From the NCBI GenBank assembly GCA_947464995.1, contig CANHZG010000002.1:1-46666 (forward strand): a stretch of DNA of 46,666 nt, in the 5' to 3' direction. Position 1 is the first letter of the stretch. Every line of letters starts with the position of its first letter. Shown piece by piece: positions 18,639 to 28,976 of this stretch. The DNA is from Comamonadaceae bacterium. GTDB lineage: Bacteria; Pseudomonadota; Gammaproteobacteria; Burkholderiales; Burkholderiaceae_C. The translations under genes were made by a program, and so were the position numbers. The notes beneath the pieces are model-generated. The model was given only the letters and a program-made list of their open reading frames with translations. It ran no database searches and was not told where the DNA came from.

Positions 18639-19429
18639 GGGCCGATACAAAACACCGTCGGGGTGCCATTGTCCAGCGTCCAACGCCGTTCCTGCCACGT
18701 GGCCATGCTGGCGCTGTAATTGACTGCAGTGTCCAATGTCAAACCGCTGGAGGTGGCCAGTCGGGTGCCCGGCTTGAGGCTGCTTAGCAAGGTTTGCAGC
18801 ACCGCTTGGTTGCGGTAAGGTGTTTCGATGAAAACCTGAGTTTGAAGCGTTTTTAGCGCAACCGCCTCCAAGGCCTGCAGGCGAGAAGCCCGCTCAGCCG
18901 GATCGGTGGGTACATAGCCCACAAATGCAAAACTTTGGCCATTGAGGCCGCTGCATGCCAGAGCCAGTAGCAAGGAAACTGGCCCGACCAGGGGCTTGAC
19001 CTCAACGCCCAGGTCATGTGCAGCACGCACCACCGAAGCGCCGGGATCGGCCACCGCTGGCATGCCCGCTTCGCTGACCAGCCCCATCGCGTGGCCTTCC
19101 AGGGCGGCATCGAGCAAATGGCGGGCGTCAAAATTACCCTGGTGGTCGCCTTTTTTGTGCACCAGACGGGGAAGTTCCAGCAAAATTTGGGACTGGATTG
19201 GCACCCGCAGTGGGCATATTTCCCCGACGCGTTTAAGGTAGGCGCGGGTCGACTTTGCATTTTCGCAAATCCAGTAGTTAAGCGAAGCAGCGATTTCCAG
19301 CGTGCGCATCGGCATGGAAGAAGCCAAATCGCCGGACTCGGAGCAGCCAAAATCCAAGGGCGCTGGAACCAAATACAGGCACCCGCGCGGCCCGGTGGAT
19401 GCGGCGCGTGCTTGCTCGGAAGCGTTCAC
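18635..19429 (-). CDS. SAM-dependent methyltransferase of the tetrapyrrole methylase/RsmI-related family
   Basis: 'CLYLVPAPLD', 'MGLVSEAGMPAVADPGASVVRAAHDLGVEVKPLVGPVSLLLALACSGLNGQSFAFVGYVP'; GTGA overlap with maf. Confidence 0.85.
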   Translation of the reverse strand: MNASEQARAASTGPRGCLYLVPAPLDFGCSESGDLASSMPMRTLEIAASLNYWICENAKSTRAYLKRVGEICPLRVPIQSQILLELPRLVHKKGDHQGNFDARHLLDAALEGHAMGLVSEAGMPAVADPGASVVRAAHDLGVEVKPLVGPVSLLLALACSGLNGQSFAFVGYVPTDPAERASRLQALEAVALKTLQTQVFIETPYRNQAVLQTLLSSLKPGTRLATSSGLTLDTAVNYSASMATWQERRWTLDNGTPTVFCIGP

Positions 19430-20028
19430 AGTGTTCCCATGACAGCAATGCCGGCGCCGCGCAGCATGGCGCACAAGCGGATCAAGGGCAGGCCGATCAG
19501 CGCCGTGGGGTCGTCGTTGCCAATGCTTTCCATCATGGCGATGCCCAACCCTTCGCTCTTAGAGCTTCCGGCGCAATCAAAGGGCTGCTCGTAGCGCAAA
19601 TAGTGGTCGATTTCGGCATCGCTAAAGCAGCGGTATCGCACGTGCACGGGTACCAACGCCTGCGCGCAATAGCCGGTCTGGGCGCATACAACAGCCATGG
19701 CGGTTTGAAACACGACGGTTTGGCCGCGCATTTGTTGCAGTTGTGCTCGGGCGCGTTCAAAGTTGCCTGGCTTTCCCAGCGCGATGCCATGGAGGTCGGC
19801 AACCTGGTCCGATCCGATGACGACGCAATCAGGCCTCAGATCGGAGACCGCGCGCGCCTTGGCCAGCGCTAGGCGGGCGGCGAGTTCAGCTGGTTGTTCA
19901 TTGGCGAACGGTGTTTCTTCAACGCCTGGCGGGACAGTTTCAAACGGCAGGTGCAGGCGCCCCAATAGTTCCTTGCGGTACAACGAGGTCGACGCCAATA
20001 AGAGGGGGCGGTGGGGGGATTCTTGCAT
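19426..20028 (-). CDS. maf: Maf-like nucleotide pyrophosphatase (YceF-type)
   Basis: 'LLLASTSLYRKELLGRLHLPFETVPPGVEE', 'VVIGSDQVADLHG'. Confidence 0.93.
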   Translation of the reverse strand: MQESPHRPLLLASTSLYRKELLGRLHLPFETVPPGVEETPFANEQPAELAARLALAKARAVSDLRPDCVVIGSDQVADLHGIALGKPGNFERARAQLQQMRGQTVVFQTAMAVVCAQTGYCAQALVPVHVRYRCFSDAEIDHYLRYEQPFDCAGSSKSEGLGIAMMESIGNDDPTALIGLPLIRLCAMLRGAGIAVMGTL

Positions 20029-20053
20029 CGTGCGATTCTCTTACACTGCGCGC

Positions 20054-20596
20054 ATGACCGTCGAATTGAATCCCCGTCGCTTGGCAATAGCCCCATTTAC
20101 CCAAACCGCAGCCCGCTTGAGCGGGACCCGCAGCGGGAGTGAATTTGGCCGCTTGCTGCCCGAGGCTGCGGGATCGCCGAGGGTGGGTGAGGTTTTTTTT
20201 GAGGCTTTTGGCCTGCTCAGACCCAACGCGCAAGGCGCAATGTCCCCCTGGATTGGCTTGGCTGCGCATACCACCCTGCCTATGGTTTGCCAGCGTTGCC
20301 TAGAGCCAGTGGACGTTGATATCGATTTTTCGCGGGAGTTTCGGTTTGTTGCCACCGAGGCACAGGCTGAATTGGAGGACGACCAATCCGAGGAGGATGT
20401 ATTGGTTAGTGCCGCCGACTTTGATTTACTGGCTTTGGTGGAAGACGAATTGCTGATGGCGCTGCCCCCCTCGCCTAAACACCAGCAGTGTCCCCACCCC
20501 GTGAAATTGGCGGTGGCTGACAAAGACTTTGTTGTCGCCGAGGAAGTGGTGAACCCCTTTGCGGTGCTTGGGCAGCTAAAGACACCCAAAGCTTGA
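20054..20596 (+). CDS. YceD family (DUF177) protein
   Basis: '[21 protein letters not shown]', '[10 protein letters not shown]'; directly upstream of rpmF. Confidence 0.88.
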   Translation: MTVELNPRRLAIAPFTQTAARLSGTRSGSEFGRLLPEAAGSPRVGEVFFEAFGLLRPNAQGAMSPWIGLAAHTTLPMVCQRCLEPVDVDIDFSREFRFVATEAQAELEDDQSEEDVLVSAADFDLLALVEDELLMALPPSPKHQQCPHPVKLAVADKDFVVAEEVVNPFAVLGQLKTPKA

Positions 20597-20622
20597 TGTC
20601 CTTTGGGTGGGGATCCTTGGGC

Positions 20623-20628
20623 TATAAT
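20623..20628 (+). promoter_or_regulatory. consensus -10 element upstream of rpmF
   Basis: Perfect TATAAT ~94 nt before the rpmF start; -35 not convincing. Confidence 0.5.
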
Positions 20629-20721
20629 TGTTGGCTTAGCGTGTTGCGCCTTGTGGCGATGCGTATTCTAGAAAACCCAATAGCGTTGCACCCCCGCAGC
20701 ATTTTTGACCAGGAGCCAACC

Positions 20722-20904
20722 ATGGCAGTTCAGCAAAACAAAAAATCACCGTCCAAGCGCGGAATGCACCGCTCGCACAACGCGCTGGTAGTGCCCGGTA
20801 TTGCAGTAGAGCCCACCACGGGCGAAATTCATTTGCGCCACCACATCAGCCCGACCGGTTTTTACCGTGGTCGCAAGGTCCTAAAGACCAAGTCCGAAGC
20901 CTAA
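20722..20904 (+). CDS. rpmF: 50S ribosomal protein L32
   Basis: '[22 protein letters not shown]…[21 protein letters not shown]'. Confidence 0.98.
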   Translation: MAVQQNKKSPSKRGMHRSHNALVVPGIAVEPTTGEIHLRHHISPTGFYRGRKVLKTKSEA

Positions 20905-20920
20905 AACGTATTTTGGCGTG

Positions 20921-20960
20921 AAGCCCGGAGCTGCATTTCGTGTAGCGTCGGGCTTTTTTT
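20921..20960 (+). terminator. intrinsic terminator between rpmF and plsX
   Basis: AAGCCCG … CGGGCTTTTTTT with inner GCTGCA-TTTCG-TGTAGC pairing. Confidence 0.8.
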
Positions 20961-21010
20961 ACGCCTGAACCACGTATGTTCCTGATGCGACTTTTTGGTT
21001 ACAGAACCGC

Positions 21011-22033
21011 ATGATCACCATCGCGGTGGACTGTATGGGTGGGGATTTTGGCCCGCCGGTTACCTTGCCTGCCTGCGAGCAGTTCTTGCGGGCCCACGCG
21101 GACGCTAGATTGATTCTGGTGGGGTTGCCGGAGGTGTTGGCGAAATTTTCCCACCCACGTGTGACCAAGGTGTATGCCAGTGAAGTGGTGGCCATGGACG
21201 ATGCCCTTGAGGTGGCTTTGCGCAAAAAGAAAGACTCGTCGATGCGCGTGGCCATCGCGTGCGTCAAGGATGGTCAGGCCCAGGCGGCCGTTTCAGCGGG
21301 CAATACCGGTGCTTTGATGGCGATTTCCCGCTACCTGTTGAAAACCCTGGATGGCATTGAGCGCCCCGCGCTCGCTGGTCAAATTCCCAACTCCTTGGGC
21401 CAAGCCACGACCGTGTTGGATTTGGGAGCCAATGTGGACTGCTCGGCTTTGCATCTTTTGCAATTTGCCGTGATGGGCTCAGCTTTGGTGTCCGTCACCA
21501 AAAACGTGGACGCACCTACGGTTGGTTTGTTAAATATTGGTGCAGAACTCATCAAAGGCAATGAGACGATCAAACAGGCCGGAGAGCTATTGCGCAGCGC
21601 GTCTGAGTCGGGGGACCTGAACTTTTATGGCAACGTAGAGGGCAACGACATTTTCAAAGGTACCGTCGACTTGGTGGTCTGTGATGGATTTGTGGGCAAT
21701 GTGGCGTTGAAAGCAAGCGAAGGATTGGCCAGCATGATCGGCGGCTTTCTGAAGGCAGAGTTCTCTCGTAACCTCCTCACCAAACTCGCTGCGGTTGCGG
21801 CGAGCTCGGTTTTGTCGGCATTGAAACGCCGTATTGACCACCGCCGCTATAACGGGGTTGCCCTGCTGGGTTTGCGCGGTTTGGTGTTTAAGAGCCATGG
21901 TTCAGCCGATAAATTGGCGTTTAGCCATGCCTTGGCGCGGGCGTATGATGCGGTGCAGAACAATTTGCTTGAGCGGGTTCAGACCCGTATCGCGCATGCG
22001 GCCCCGCTCTTGGCAGCGGCGGGCGCGCTCTAA
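21011..22033 (+). CDS. plsX: phosphate acyltransferase PlsX
   Basis: '[20 protein letters not shown]', '[35 protein letters not shown]'. Confidence 0.97.
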   Translation: MITIAVDCMGGDFGPPVTLPACEQFLRAHADARLILVGLPEVLAKFSHPRVTKVYASEVVAMDDALEVALRKKKDSSMRVAIACVKDGQAQAAVSAGNTGALMAISRYLLKTLDGIERPALAGQIPNSLGQATTVLDLGANVDCSALHLLQFAVMGSALVSVTKNVDAPTVGLLNIGAELIKGNETIKQAGELLRSASESGDLNFYGNVEGNDIFKGTVDLVVCDGFVGNVALKASEGLASMIGGFLKAEFSRNLLTKLAAVAASSVLSALKRRIDHRRYNGVALLGLRGLVFKSHGSADKLAFSHALARAYDAVQNNLLERVQTRIAHAAPLLAAAGAL

Positions 22034-22055
22034 AGGTAGTAGCCCACATTCGTTC

Positions 22056-23033
22056 ATGAGCAGATATTCACGCATCACAGGTACTGGAAGTTACCTCCCC
22101 CCCAAAAGGTTGACCAACGCCGATCTGGTGGCCCGACTGGCCAGCAGCGGAGTAGAAACGTCGGATGAATGGATCGTCGAGCGCAGCGGAATCAGCGCGC
22201 GGCACTTTGCCTCTGACGGCGTATTTTGCAGCGACCTGGCCCTGCAAGCATGCAACAAAGCCCTGGAGGCGGCCCATCGCAAGCCTCAGGACGTCGACCT
22301 CATTATTGTGGCTACCTCAACGCCCGACATGGTTTTCCCGTCGACTGCTTGCATATTGCAGGGGAAGTTGGGGGCGCATGGCGGGGCGGCGTTTGATGTT
22401 CAAGCGGTTTGCAGCGGCTTCATTTACGCCTTGACGGTGGCCGACGCACTGATCAAAACCGGTAGCGCCAAATGCGCTTTGGTGGTGGGCGCCGAGATCT
22501 TCTCCCGCATTCTTGATTTCAAAGACCGTGGCACGTGCGTGCTGTTTGGAGACGGCGCCGGGGCCGTAGTTCTGGAAGCGTCTCAGACGCCTGGAATTTT
22601 GTCCACCGACTTGCACGCAGACGGAAAATACGTGGACCTCTTGTGCGTTCCCGGTCATGTCAATGGGGGAGAAGTGCAGGGCGTTCCTCTGTTGCAGATG
22701 GCTGGACAATCGGTTTTTAAACTTGCGGTTGGGGTCTTGGAAGATGCAGCGCGCGCAGTTTTAGCTAAAGCCGATAAGACCGAGATCGACATTGACTGGC
22801 TCATACCGCACCAAGCCAATATCCGCATCATGCAAAGCACCGCCAAAAAGTTGCAATTGCCCATGGACAAGGTCATCGTCACCGTGGACCAGCATGGCAA
22901 TACGTCGGCTGCGTCCATACCCTTGGCGCTGGACTACGGTGTGCGCAGCGGCAAGGTTCAAGCGGGCCAAACCCTTTTGCTCGAAGGCGTGGGCGGCGGG
23001 TTCACCTGGGGCGCTGTGCTGCTAAACCTGTAG
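22056..23033 (+). CDS. fabH: beta-ketoacyl-ACP synthase III
   Basis: '[20 protein letters not shown]', '[14 protein letters not shown]', '[11 protein letters not shown]'. Confidence 0.97.
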   Translation: MSRYSRITGTGSYLPPKRLTNADLVARLASSGVETSDEWIVERSGISARHFASDGVFCSDLALQACNKALEAAHRKPQDVDLIIVATSTPDMVFPSTACILQGKLGAHGGAAFDVQAVCSGFIYALTVADALIKTGSAKCALVVGAEIFSRILDFKDRGTCVLFGDGAGAVVLEASQTPGILSTDLHADGKYVDLLCVPGHVNGGEVQGVPLLQMAGQSVFKLAVGVLEDAARAVLAKADKTEIDIDWLIPHQANIRIMQSTAKKLQLPMDKVIVTVDQHGNTSAASIPLALDYGVRSGKVQAGQTLLLEGVGGGFTWGAVLLNL

Positions 23034-23080
23034 CGCATTGAACCCGCGTCATCCCCAATGGCCTATTGCTAAACCATTTC

Positions 23081-24031
23081 ATGAAACCATTTGCATTTAT
23101 TTTTCCAGGACAAGGGTCCCAAGCCGTTGGAATGCTCGACGGTTGGGGTGATCATCCGGTGGTGCACCAAGCGGTATCGGAGGCCTCCGACGCTTTGGGC
23201 GAGGACCTCGCTGCGCTGATCCACCACGGCCCCAAAGAAGCCCTTTCGCTTACTGCCAACACCCAGCCCGTGATGTTGCTCGCGGGCGTTGCGGCCTATC
23301 GGGTTTGGATGGCTGAAGTTGGTGTAGAACCCGATGTGGTGGCAGGCCACTCCTTGGGTGAATACGCAGCTTTGGTCGCCGCGGGCGCGTTGACACTGGC
23401 GCAAGCTACACCGCTGGTGCGTCTGCGTGCTCAGGCGATGCAAGACGCCGTACCAGTAGGGGTGGGTGCCATGGCCGCCGTGCTGGGCATGGATGCGCTA
23501 CGTGTCGAGGTGATTTGTAAGGAAGTAAGCCAGTCGTTTGGAGCCGGTTCGGTCGACGTGGTGGAAGCGGCCAATTTCAACGACCCTGCGCAGACCGTGA
23601 TATCGGGCAGCCGGGCCGGCGTCGACAAGGCATGCGAAGTGCTTAAGGCGCAGGGCGCCAAACGTGCGATTCTTCTGCCTGTGTCAGCGCCATTTCATTC
23701 CTCGTTGATGCGGCCAGCGGCTGAAAAACTCAAGCAAGGCTTAGCTGAAACACAGTTTTCCTCGCCGCGTATCGCGTTGGTTAACAACATTGACGTAGCG
23801 GTAGAGACCGATGTTGCGCGGCTGCGCGACGCCTTGTACCGCCAATCGTTTGGACCCGTGCGCTGGATGCAGAGCGTTCTAGCGATCAAGGCGCGAGGTA
23901 TCGAGCACTTTGTGGAGTGCGGGCCGGGTAAGGTGCTGGCGGGCATGGTCAAGCGTATTGATCCTGCATTGTCGGGTCTGGCTGTTTTTGATCCAGCGTC
24001 TCTCACTGAAACCAAGGAATCGTTGGCATGA
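23081..24031 (+). CDS. fabD: malonyl-CoA:ACP S-malonyltransferase
   Basis: 'FAFIFPGQGSQAVGM', 'VVAGHSLGEYAALVAAGAL'. Confidence 0.97.
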   Translation: MKPFAFIFPGQGSQAVGMLDGWGDHPVVHQAVSEASDALGEDLAALIHHGPKEALSLTANTQPVMLLAGVAAYRVWMAEVGVEPDVVAGHSLGEYAALVAAGALTLAQATPLVRLRAQAMQDAVPVGVGAMAAVLGMDALRVEVICKEVSQSFGAGSVDVVEAANFNDPAQTVISGSRAGVDKACEVLKAQGAKRAILLPVSAPFHSSLMRPAAEKLKQGLAETQFSSPRIALVNNIDVAVETDVARLRDALYRQSFGPVRWMQSVLAIKARGIEHFVECGPGKVLAGMVKRIDPALSGLAVFDPASLTETKESLA

Positions 24032-24774
24032 CGGAAATTGCATTTTCAGGACAGACTGCATTGGTTACCGGTGCGTCGCGCGGGATCGGTGCGGCGATTG
24101 CCTTGGAATTGGCCCGCGAAGGGCTTAAAGTGATTGGAACGGCAACCACGCAGGCCGGCGCCCAGGTAATCGCAGAAGCTCTGGGTGCGTACGATGGATG
24201 TGCCGGGCGTGTACTGGATGTGACCGATGGTGTGGCGACAGAGGCGCTTGTGGACGGGATAGTCAAGGAATTTGGAGGGCTGCAGGTGCTGGTTAACAAC
24301 GCGGGCATTACCCGTGACAACCTGGCTATGCGGATGAAAGACGATGAATGGGACGCCGTTATTGACGCCAACCTCAAAGGCGTATTCCGCATGAGCCGGG
24401 CGGTGATGCGCACCATGATGAAGCAGCGGTATGGGCGAATTGTCAACATCACGTCAGTGGTGGGCGCTTGGGGTAACCCAGGCCAGGCGAATTACGCTGC
24501 TGCCAAGGCCGGAGTGGCCGGCATGACGCGGGCTTTAGCCCGAGAGTTGGGTTCGCGTAACATCACCGTCAACTGTATTGCACCTGGGTTCATAGAAACG
24601 GATATGACCGCAGGCCTAAGCCCTGAACAACAGAAATCGCTGCAAAGCCAGATTCCCTTGGGGCATTTAGGTAAACCCAGTGACATCGCTCATGCAGTGG
24701 CCTACCTAGCCTCGCCCCGAGCTGCCTATGTTACCGGGCAAGAACTGCATGTGAATGGTGGGATGTACATGTAA
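24028..24774 (+). CDS. fabG: 3-oxoacyl-ACP reductase
   Basis: 'ALVTGASRGIGAAIALELA', 'NYAAAKAGVAGMTRALARELGSRNITVNCIAPGFIETDMT'. Confidence 0.97.
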   Translation: MTEIAFSGQTALVTGASRGIGAAIALELAREGLKVIGTATTQAGAQVIAEALGAYDGCAGRVLDVTDGVATEALVDGIVKEFGGLQVLVNNAGITRDNLAMRMKDDEWDAVIDANLKGVFRMSRAVMRTMMKQRYGRIVNITSVVGAWGNPGQANYAAAKAGVAGMTRALARELGSRNITVNCIAPGFIETDMTAGLSPEQQKSLQSQIPLGHLGKPSDIAHAVAYLASPRAAYVTGQELHVNGGMYM

Positions 24775-24845
24775 AGTAGGCTGGATTTTTTGGTCGATGT
24801 GTCCGTGCGGCGGCCCGTGCAAAGAAGCTTTCTTTACACTGGTAA

Positions 24846-25121
<276 letters not shown>

Positions 25122-25129
25122 ATGGCCGT

Positions 25130-25147
25130 GCACTGCGAACGCAGTGC
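25130..25147 (+). other. stem-loop in the acpP-fabF spacer
   Basis: GCACTGC-GAAC-GCAGTGC perfect hairpin without a T-tract. Confidence 0.55.
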
Positions 25148-25273
25148 CCGAAGGAGCGTGGTGCTGGGCTCAGAGGCTTTTGGTCCATGGCCGTAATTGC
25201 CACGTACTAATGGGGTGCAGCTGAGTGGCAGGACTGCGCTTTTGTATTGACGAAACGTTCTTCACAGGTTTTT

Positions 25274-26518
25274 ATGTCCCGTCGTCGAGTGGTAGTTACA
25301 GGTTTAGGCTGCGTTAGTCCCGTTGGAAATACCGTGGATCAAGCATGGGCAAATTTGATTGCCGGTCGGTCCGGTATTGGCCTGATTTCCAAGTTTGATA
25401 CGGCCGCATTTGCCTGCAAAATTGCTGGTGAAGTGCGCGATCTCGACTTGGATAACTACATAAATCCCAAAGAGGCGCGTGCAATGGATAGTTTTATCCA
25501 TTACGGCATCGCCGCTGCAGTACAAGCGGTCCAAGATTCCGGGCTCAAGACAGGTGAGGCGCTGGGAGAAGAAGAGTCTACACGTATCGGATGCGTGATT
25601 GGTTCGGGCATAGGCGGCTTGCCCTTGATTGAAAACACCAATTTGGAGTACACCGCCCGCGGTCCACGCCGTATTTCGCCCTTTTTCGTGCCGGCCTCCA
25701 TCATAAATATGACCGCTGGCCATGTCTCCATGCGCTTTGGCTTCAAAGGTCCCAATATCGCTATTGCCACAGCCTGCACTACGGGCTTGCATTGCATTGG
25801 CGAGGCGGGTCGCATGATCGAGTATGGCGATGCGGATGTCATGGTTGCAGGCGGTTCAGAAGCCACGGTGTCCCCATTGGGCGTGGGTGGGTTTGCCGCG
25901 ATGCGCGCACTAAGCACCCGAAATGACGATCCCGCCACCGCATCACGGCCATGGGATCGGGACCGCGACGGCTTTGTTTTGGGCGAAGGTGGCGGCGTTA
26001 TGGTGCTCGAAGAGTACGAACACGCCAAAGCACGGGGTGCGAAGATATATGCTGAACTCGCGGGCTTTGGTATGAGCGCCGACGCCGGTCACATGACAGC
26101 GCCCAATCTGGATGGCCCGCGCCGGGCCATGGTCAATGCCATGCGCAATGCCGGCGTCAACGCGGATCAAATTGATTATTTGAATGCGCACGGTACATCG
26201 ACCCCCCTGGGCGACATCAACGAGAGCAATGCCATCAAGGCTGCGCTGGGTGCGCACGCGGGGCGCGTGGTAGTGAATTCAACCAAGTCCATGACAGGGC
26301 ATCTATTGGGTGGTGCCGGTGGAATTGAGTCTGTGTTTACCGTTTTGGCCCTGCACCACCAAAAAAGTCCGCCGACCATTAATATTTTTAACCAAGACCC
26401 CGAGTGCGACTTGGACTACTGTGCCAATGTGGCGCGCGACATGCGCATTGACGTGGCCTTGAAGAATAATTTTGGTTTTGGTGGAACCAACGGCGCCTTG
26501 GTGTTCAAGCGCATTTAG
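25274..26518 (+). CDS. fabF: beta-ketoacyl-ACP synthase II
   Basis: '[16 protein letters not shown]', '[18 protein letters not shown]', '[11 protein letters not shown]', '[16 protein letters not shown]'. Confidence 0.98.
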   Translation: MSRRRVVVTGLGCVSPVGNTVDQAWANLIAGRSGIGLISKFDTAAFACKIAGEVRDLDLDNYINPKEARAMDSFIHYGIAAAVQAVQDSGLKTGEALGEEESTRIGCVIGSGIGGLPLIENTNLEYTARGPRRISPFFVPASIINMTAGHVSMRFGFKGPNIAIATACTTGLHCIGEAGRMIEYGDADVMVAGGSEATVSPLGVGGFAAMRALSTRNDDPATASRPWDRDRDGFVLGEGGGVMVLEEYEHAKARGAKIYAELAGFGMSADAGHMTAPNLDGPRRAMVNAMRNAGVNADQIDYLNAHGTSTPLGDINESNAIKAALGAHAGRVVVNSTKSMTGHLLGGAGGIESVFTVLALHHQKSPPTINIFNQDPECDLDYCANVARDMRIDVALKNNFGFGGTNGALVFKRI

Positions 26519-26579
26519 ACCCGGCGACCCCATCTGCGCACCGGCCCCCGCAGGTCGTTCTGTACTTTCTGTCCCTCCC

Positions 26580-27026
26580 ATGTATTTCGCGCCCGCCGCA
26601 GCCTATCCGGTGGGTCGTAGCCCGCACCATGCATACGCCATCGGTATCTTGGCTTTTTTGGACTTCGCCACTATCTCGTGGGTTGATCAAAACGGATACT
26701 CGATCGCAGGGGTGCTTGTGACCCTGCTTGCCGCCGCAGCGGTGATTTTTGCCGGTTATTCATGGTGGCACTCAGTTTGCGGGACATTGCGGTGGTCAGG
26801 GCAGCGTTGGCTATGGTCCGGTTGGCCGGGCGCTGGGTCCTTGCAGGTTTTGTGTGTGCTGGACTTGCAAGATTATTGCCTGCTGAGGCTGACCGACAAT
26901 GGCTACGGAAGTTTATGGATTCCTTTGTACGCCAGATCAGGGGACAGGGCGCCCTGGCAGGCTATGCGTCGGGCATTGATGGCCAGCGCCGGTGGAGGGA
27001 ACTTGCTAGAAAATGGCGTCCAATAA
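26580..27026 (+). CDS. YgfX/CptA-like small membrane protein
   Basis: Two hydrophobic segments, then 'GTLRWSGQRWLW…LWIPLYARSGDRAPWQAMRRALM', resembling the YgfX pattern GxLRWxGQxW…LWL…WxxLRRxL. Confidence 0.6.
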   Translation: MYFAPAAAYPVGRSPHHAYAIGILAFLDFATISWVDQNGYSIAGVLVTLLAAAAVIFAGYSWWHSVCGTLRWSGQRWLWSGWPGAGSLQVLCVLDLQDYCLLRLTDNGYGSLWIPLYARSGDRAPWQAMRRALMASAGGGNLLENGVQ

Positions 27027-27116
27027 GGCCTTTTCCGCCGAAGCGAGAATTGTTTTGCCTGGGGTGTTTAATCTTAGCTTTGCGCCCTTATTTGATTGGA
27101 GTTGCTTTTCGCGTTA

Positions 27117-27140
27117 GACCGATGGTGCGATCCATCGGTC
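27117..27140 (+). promoter_or_regulatory. perfect 9-bp inverted repeat upstream of the mucD-like gene
   Basis: GACCGATGG-TGCGAT-CCATCGGTC, ~42 nt before the start codon. Confidence 0.45.
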
Positions 27141-27181
27141 ATGCAAGAGACAATGTCGCGGATTGGTTCAAAGGAGAAATG

Positions 27182-28648
27182 ATGCGGGTATTTGCTGGTT
27201 TCCGTCCGATGGGCGCTCTGTGCGCGCACTTGGGGCTGCTTGTTTTTTCGCTGACACTGCTGCTATCTCCTTGGCAAGTGGCGTCGGCTCAGGCCAGAGC
27301 CCTTCCAGACTTTACCGATTTAGTGGACCAGGTTGGCCCCTCAGTGGTCAACATCCGAACCCTTGAAAAGGTGGCTCCGCGCAGCCAGCAGGGAGGGCCT
27401 GGAGAAGAGGAAATGCGCGAGTTTTTCAAGCGATTTGGCTTGCCCATGCCCAATATGCCGCGCCAGGGCCCACCCTCGAACCGTCCCGCGCCTGATGAAG
27501 AGCAGCCTAAAGGGGTGGGTTCCGGGTTTATTTTCTCGTCCGATGGCTTGATCATGACCAACGCCCATGTGGTCGAAGGGGCCGATGAGGTGTTGGTAAC
27601 GCTCACGGACAAACGGGAATTCAAAGCCAGAATCATCGGCGCGGACAAGCGCAGCGATGTGGCCTTGGTCAAAATTGAGGCCGTCGGACTGCCTGCGGTC
27701 AAAGTAGGTGACGTGAATCGCTTGCGGGTGGGTGAGTGGGTGATGGCGATTGGGTCACCATTCGGACTTGAAAACACGGTAACCGCGGGCATTGTGAGCG
27801 CCAAGCAACGTGACACCGGTGACTTTTTGCCCTTTATCCAAACCGACGTCGCCATTAACCCTGGCAATTCGGGTGGCCCCTTGATCAATATGCGCGGTGA
27901 AGTCGTGGGCATCAATAGCCAGATTTACTCGCGTTCGGGCGGCTTCATGGGGATTTCATTTGCCATTCCCATGGACGAAGCTGTGCGGGTGGTCGACCAA
28001 CTGCGCACTCAGGGGCGTGTGACCCGGGGCCGCATTGGCGTACAGATTGGGCCGGTAAGCAAAGAGGTGGCCGAATCCTTGGGACTGCCTAAAGCCCAAG
28101 GTGCTTTGGTTACCGGGGTGGAGGCGGGGGCTCCGGCTGACAAGGCAGGCATTGAGGCGGGTGACATTATTTTGCGGTTTGACGGCAAGCCCATCGACAA
28201 GTCCGGTGATTTGCCGCGTATCGTAGGCGCCATCAAACCTGGAACCAAGAGCACCGTTACCGTATTGCGGCGCGGAATAAATAAAGATATCAGCGTAACG
28301 GTTGCCGAAATCGAGGCCGATAAACCCGCAGGTAAGGCTGCAGCCCCTGAGCCAAAGCCCAAGGGTGTGGCCATCCAGTCTCTGGGACTGGTGGTGGGTG
28401 AGCTCAGCGACGCGCAAAGAAAAGAGCTCAAACTCAAGTTCGGCGTGCGCATTGAGGTAGCTAGCGAAGCCGCTGCCCGAGCAGGTCTGCGTGAGGGAGA
28501 CATCATTTTGGCCGTCAACAATACGGAAGTCGCCTCAGGCAAAGACCTGGAATCTGTGTTGGCCAAACATGACAAGAGCCGACCTCTTAATGTGTTGTAT
28601 CGCCGTGGAGAGTGGACGCAATTCGCCGTTATCAGGCCGAGCAATTGA
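27182..28648 (+). CDS. Do/DegP/MucD-family periplasmic serine endoprotease
   Basis: Signal peptide; 'GSGFIFSSDGLIMTNAHVVEGADEVLVTL', 'QTDVAINPGNSGGPLIN', two PDZ domains; AAAGGAG ribosome-binding site. Confidence 0.95.
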   Translation: MRVFAGFRPMGALCAHLGLLVFSLTLLLSPWQVASAQARALPDFTDLVDQVGPSVVNIRTLEKVAPRSQQGGPGEEEMREFFKRFGLPMPNMPRQGPPSNRPAPDEEQPKGVGSGFIFSSDGLIMTNAHVVEGADEVLVTLTDKREFKARIIGADKRSDVALVKIEAVGLPAVKVGDVNRLRVGEWVMAIGSPFGLENTVTAGIVSAKQRDTGDFLPFIQTDVAINPGNSGGPLINMRGEVVGINSQIYSRSGGFMGISFAIPMDEAVRVVDQLRTQGRVTRGRIGVQIGPVSKEVAESLGLPKAQGALVTGVEAGAPADKAGIEAGDIILRFDGKPIDKSGDLPRIVGAIKPGTKSTVTVLRRGINKDISVTVAEIEADKPAGKAAAPEPKPKGVAIQSLGLVVGELSDAQRKELKLKFGVRIEVASEAAARAGLREGDIILAVNNTEVASGKDLESVLAKHDKSRPLNVLYRRGEWTQFAVIRPSN

Positions 28649-28963
28649 CGTGTGGCACCGCGCGCGGCCAAAACGCTGGGAAAAGGTGTGCATTTATGAG
28701 GCAAGCCTCCCGCGCGGTGCATCTGTCGGTTGCGTCACCCATCTAACTTTTCGTTAGAATCTGAGGCTTTTCTTGATAGATATTGCAATAAAGCCGCATC
28801 CATAATTCACAGCGTGGGATTTTTGAAAGTAGCCCACATATTATCAACAACGCCAGGGGCTTTTTAAGCTATTTATGTTTATAAGCTGTTGATAAGTGCT
28901 TCCTCTAGACCTATTTGATCGCTTTTTTTGGATTGTTGACCTGTGCTGCACGCACTTTTTGCC

Positions 28964-28969
28964 TACAAT
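28964..28969 (+). promoter_or_regulatory. candidate -10 box of the lepA leader/small RNA
   Basis: TACAAT; nearest TTGACC (28936-28941) is 22 nt away, so the -35 is uncertain. Confidence 0.35.
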
Positions 28970-28976
28970 GAAGTCC

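Noticed and set aside
24821-24835. Near-palindrome AAAGAAGCTTTCTTT upstream of acpP
   Set aside because: Imperfect and A/T-rich; likely just promoter-region composition.
26762-27181. N-terminal extension of the mucD ORF to 628 aa
   Set aside because: Overlaps the YgfX-like frame; the SD and signal peptide point to a start at 27182.
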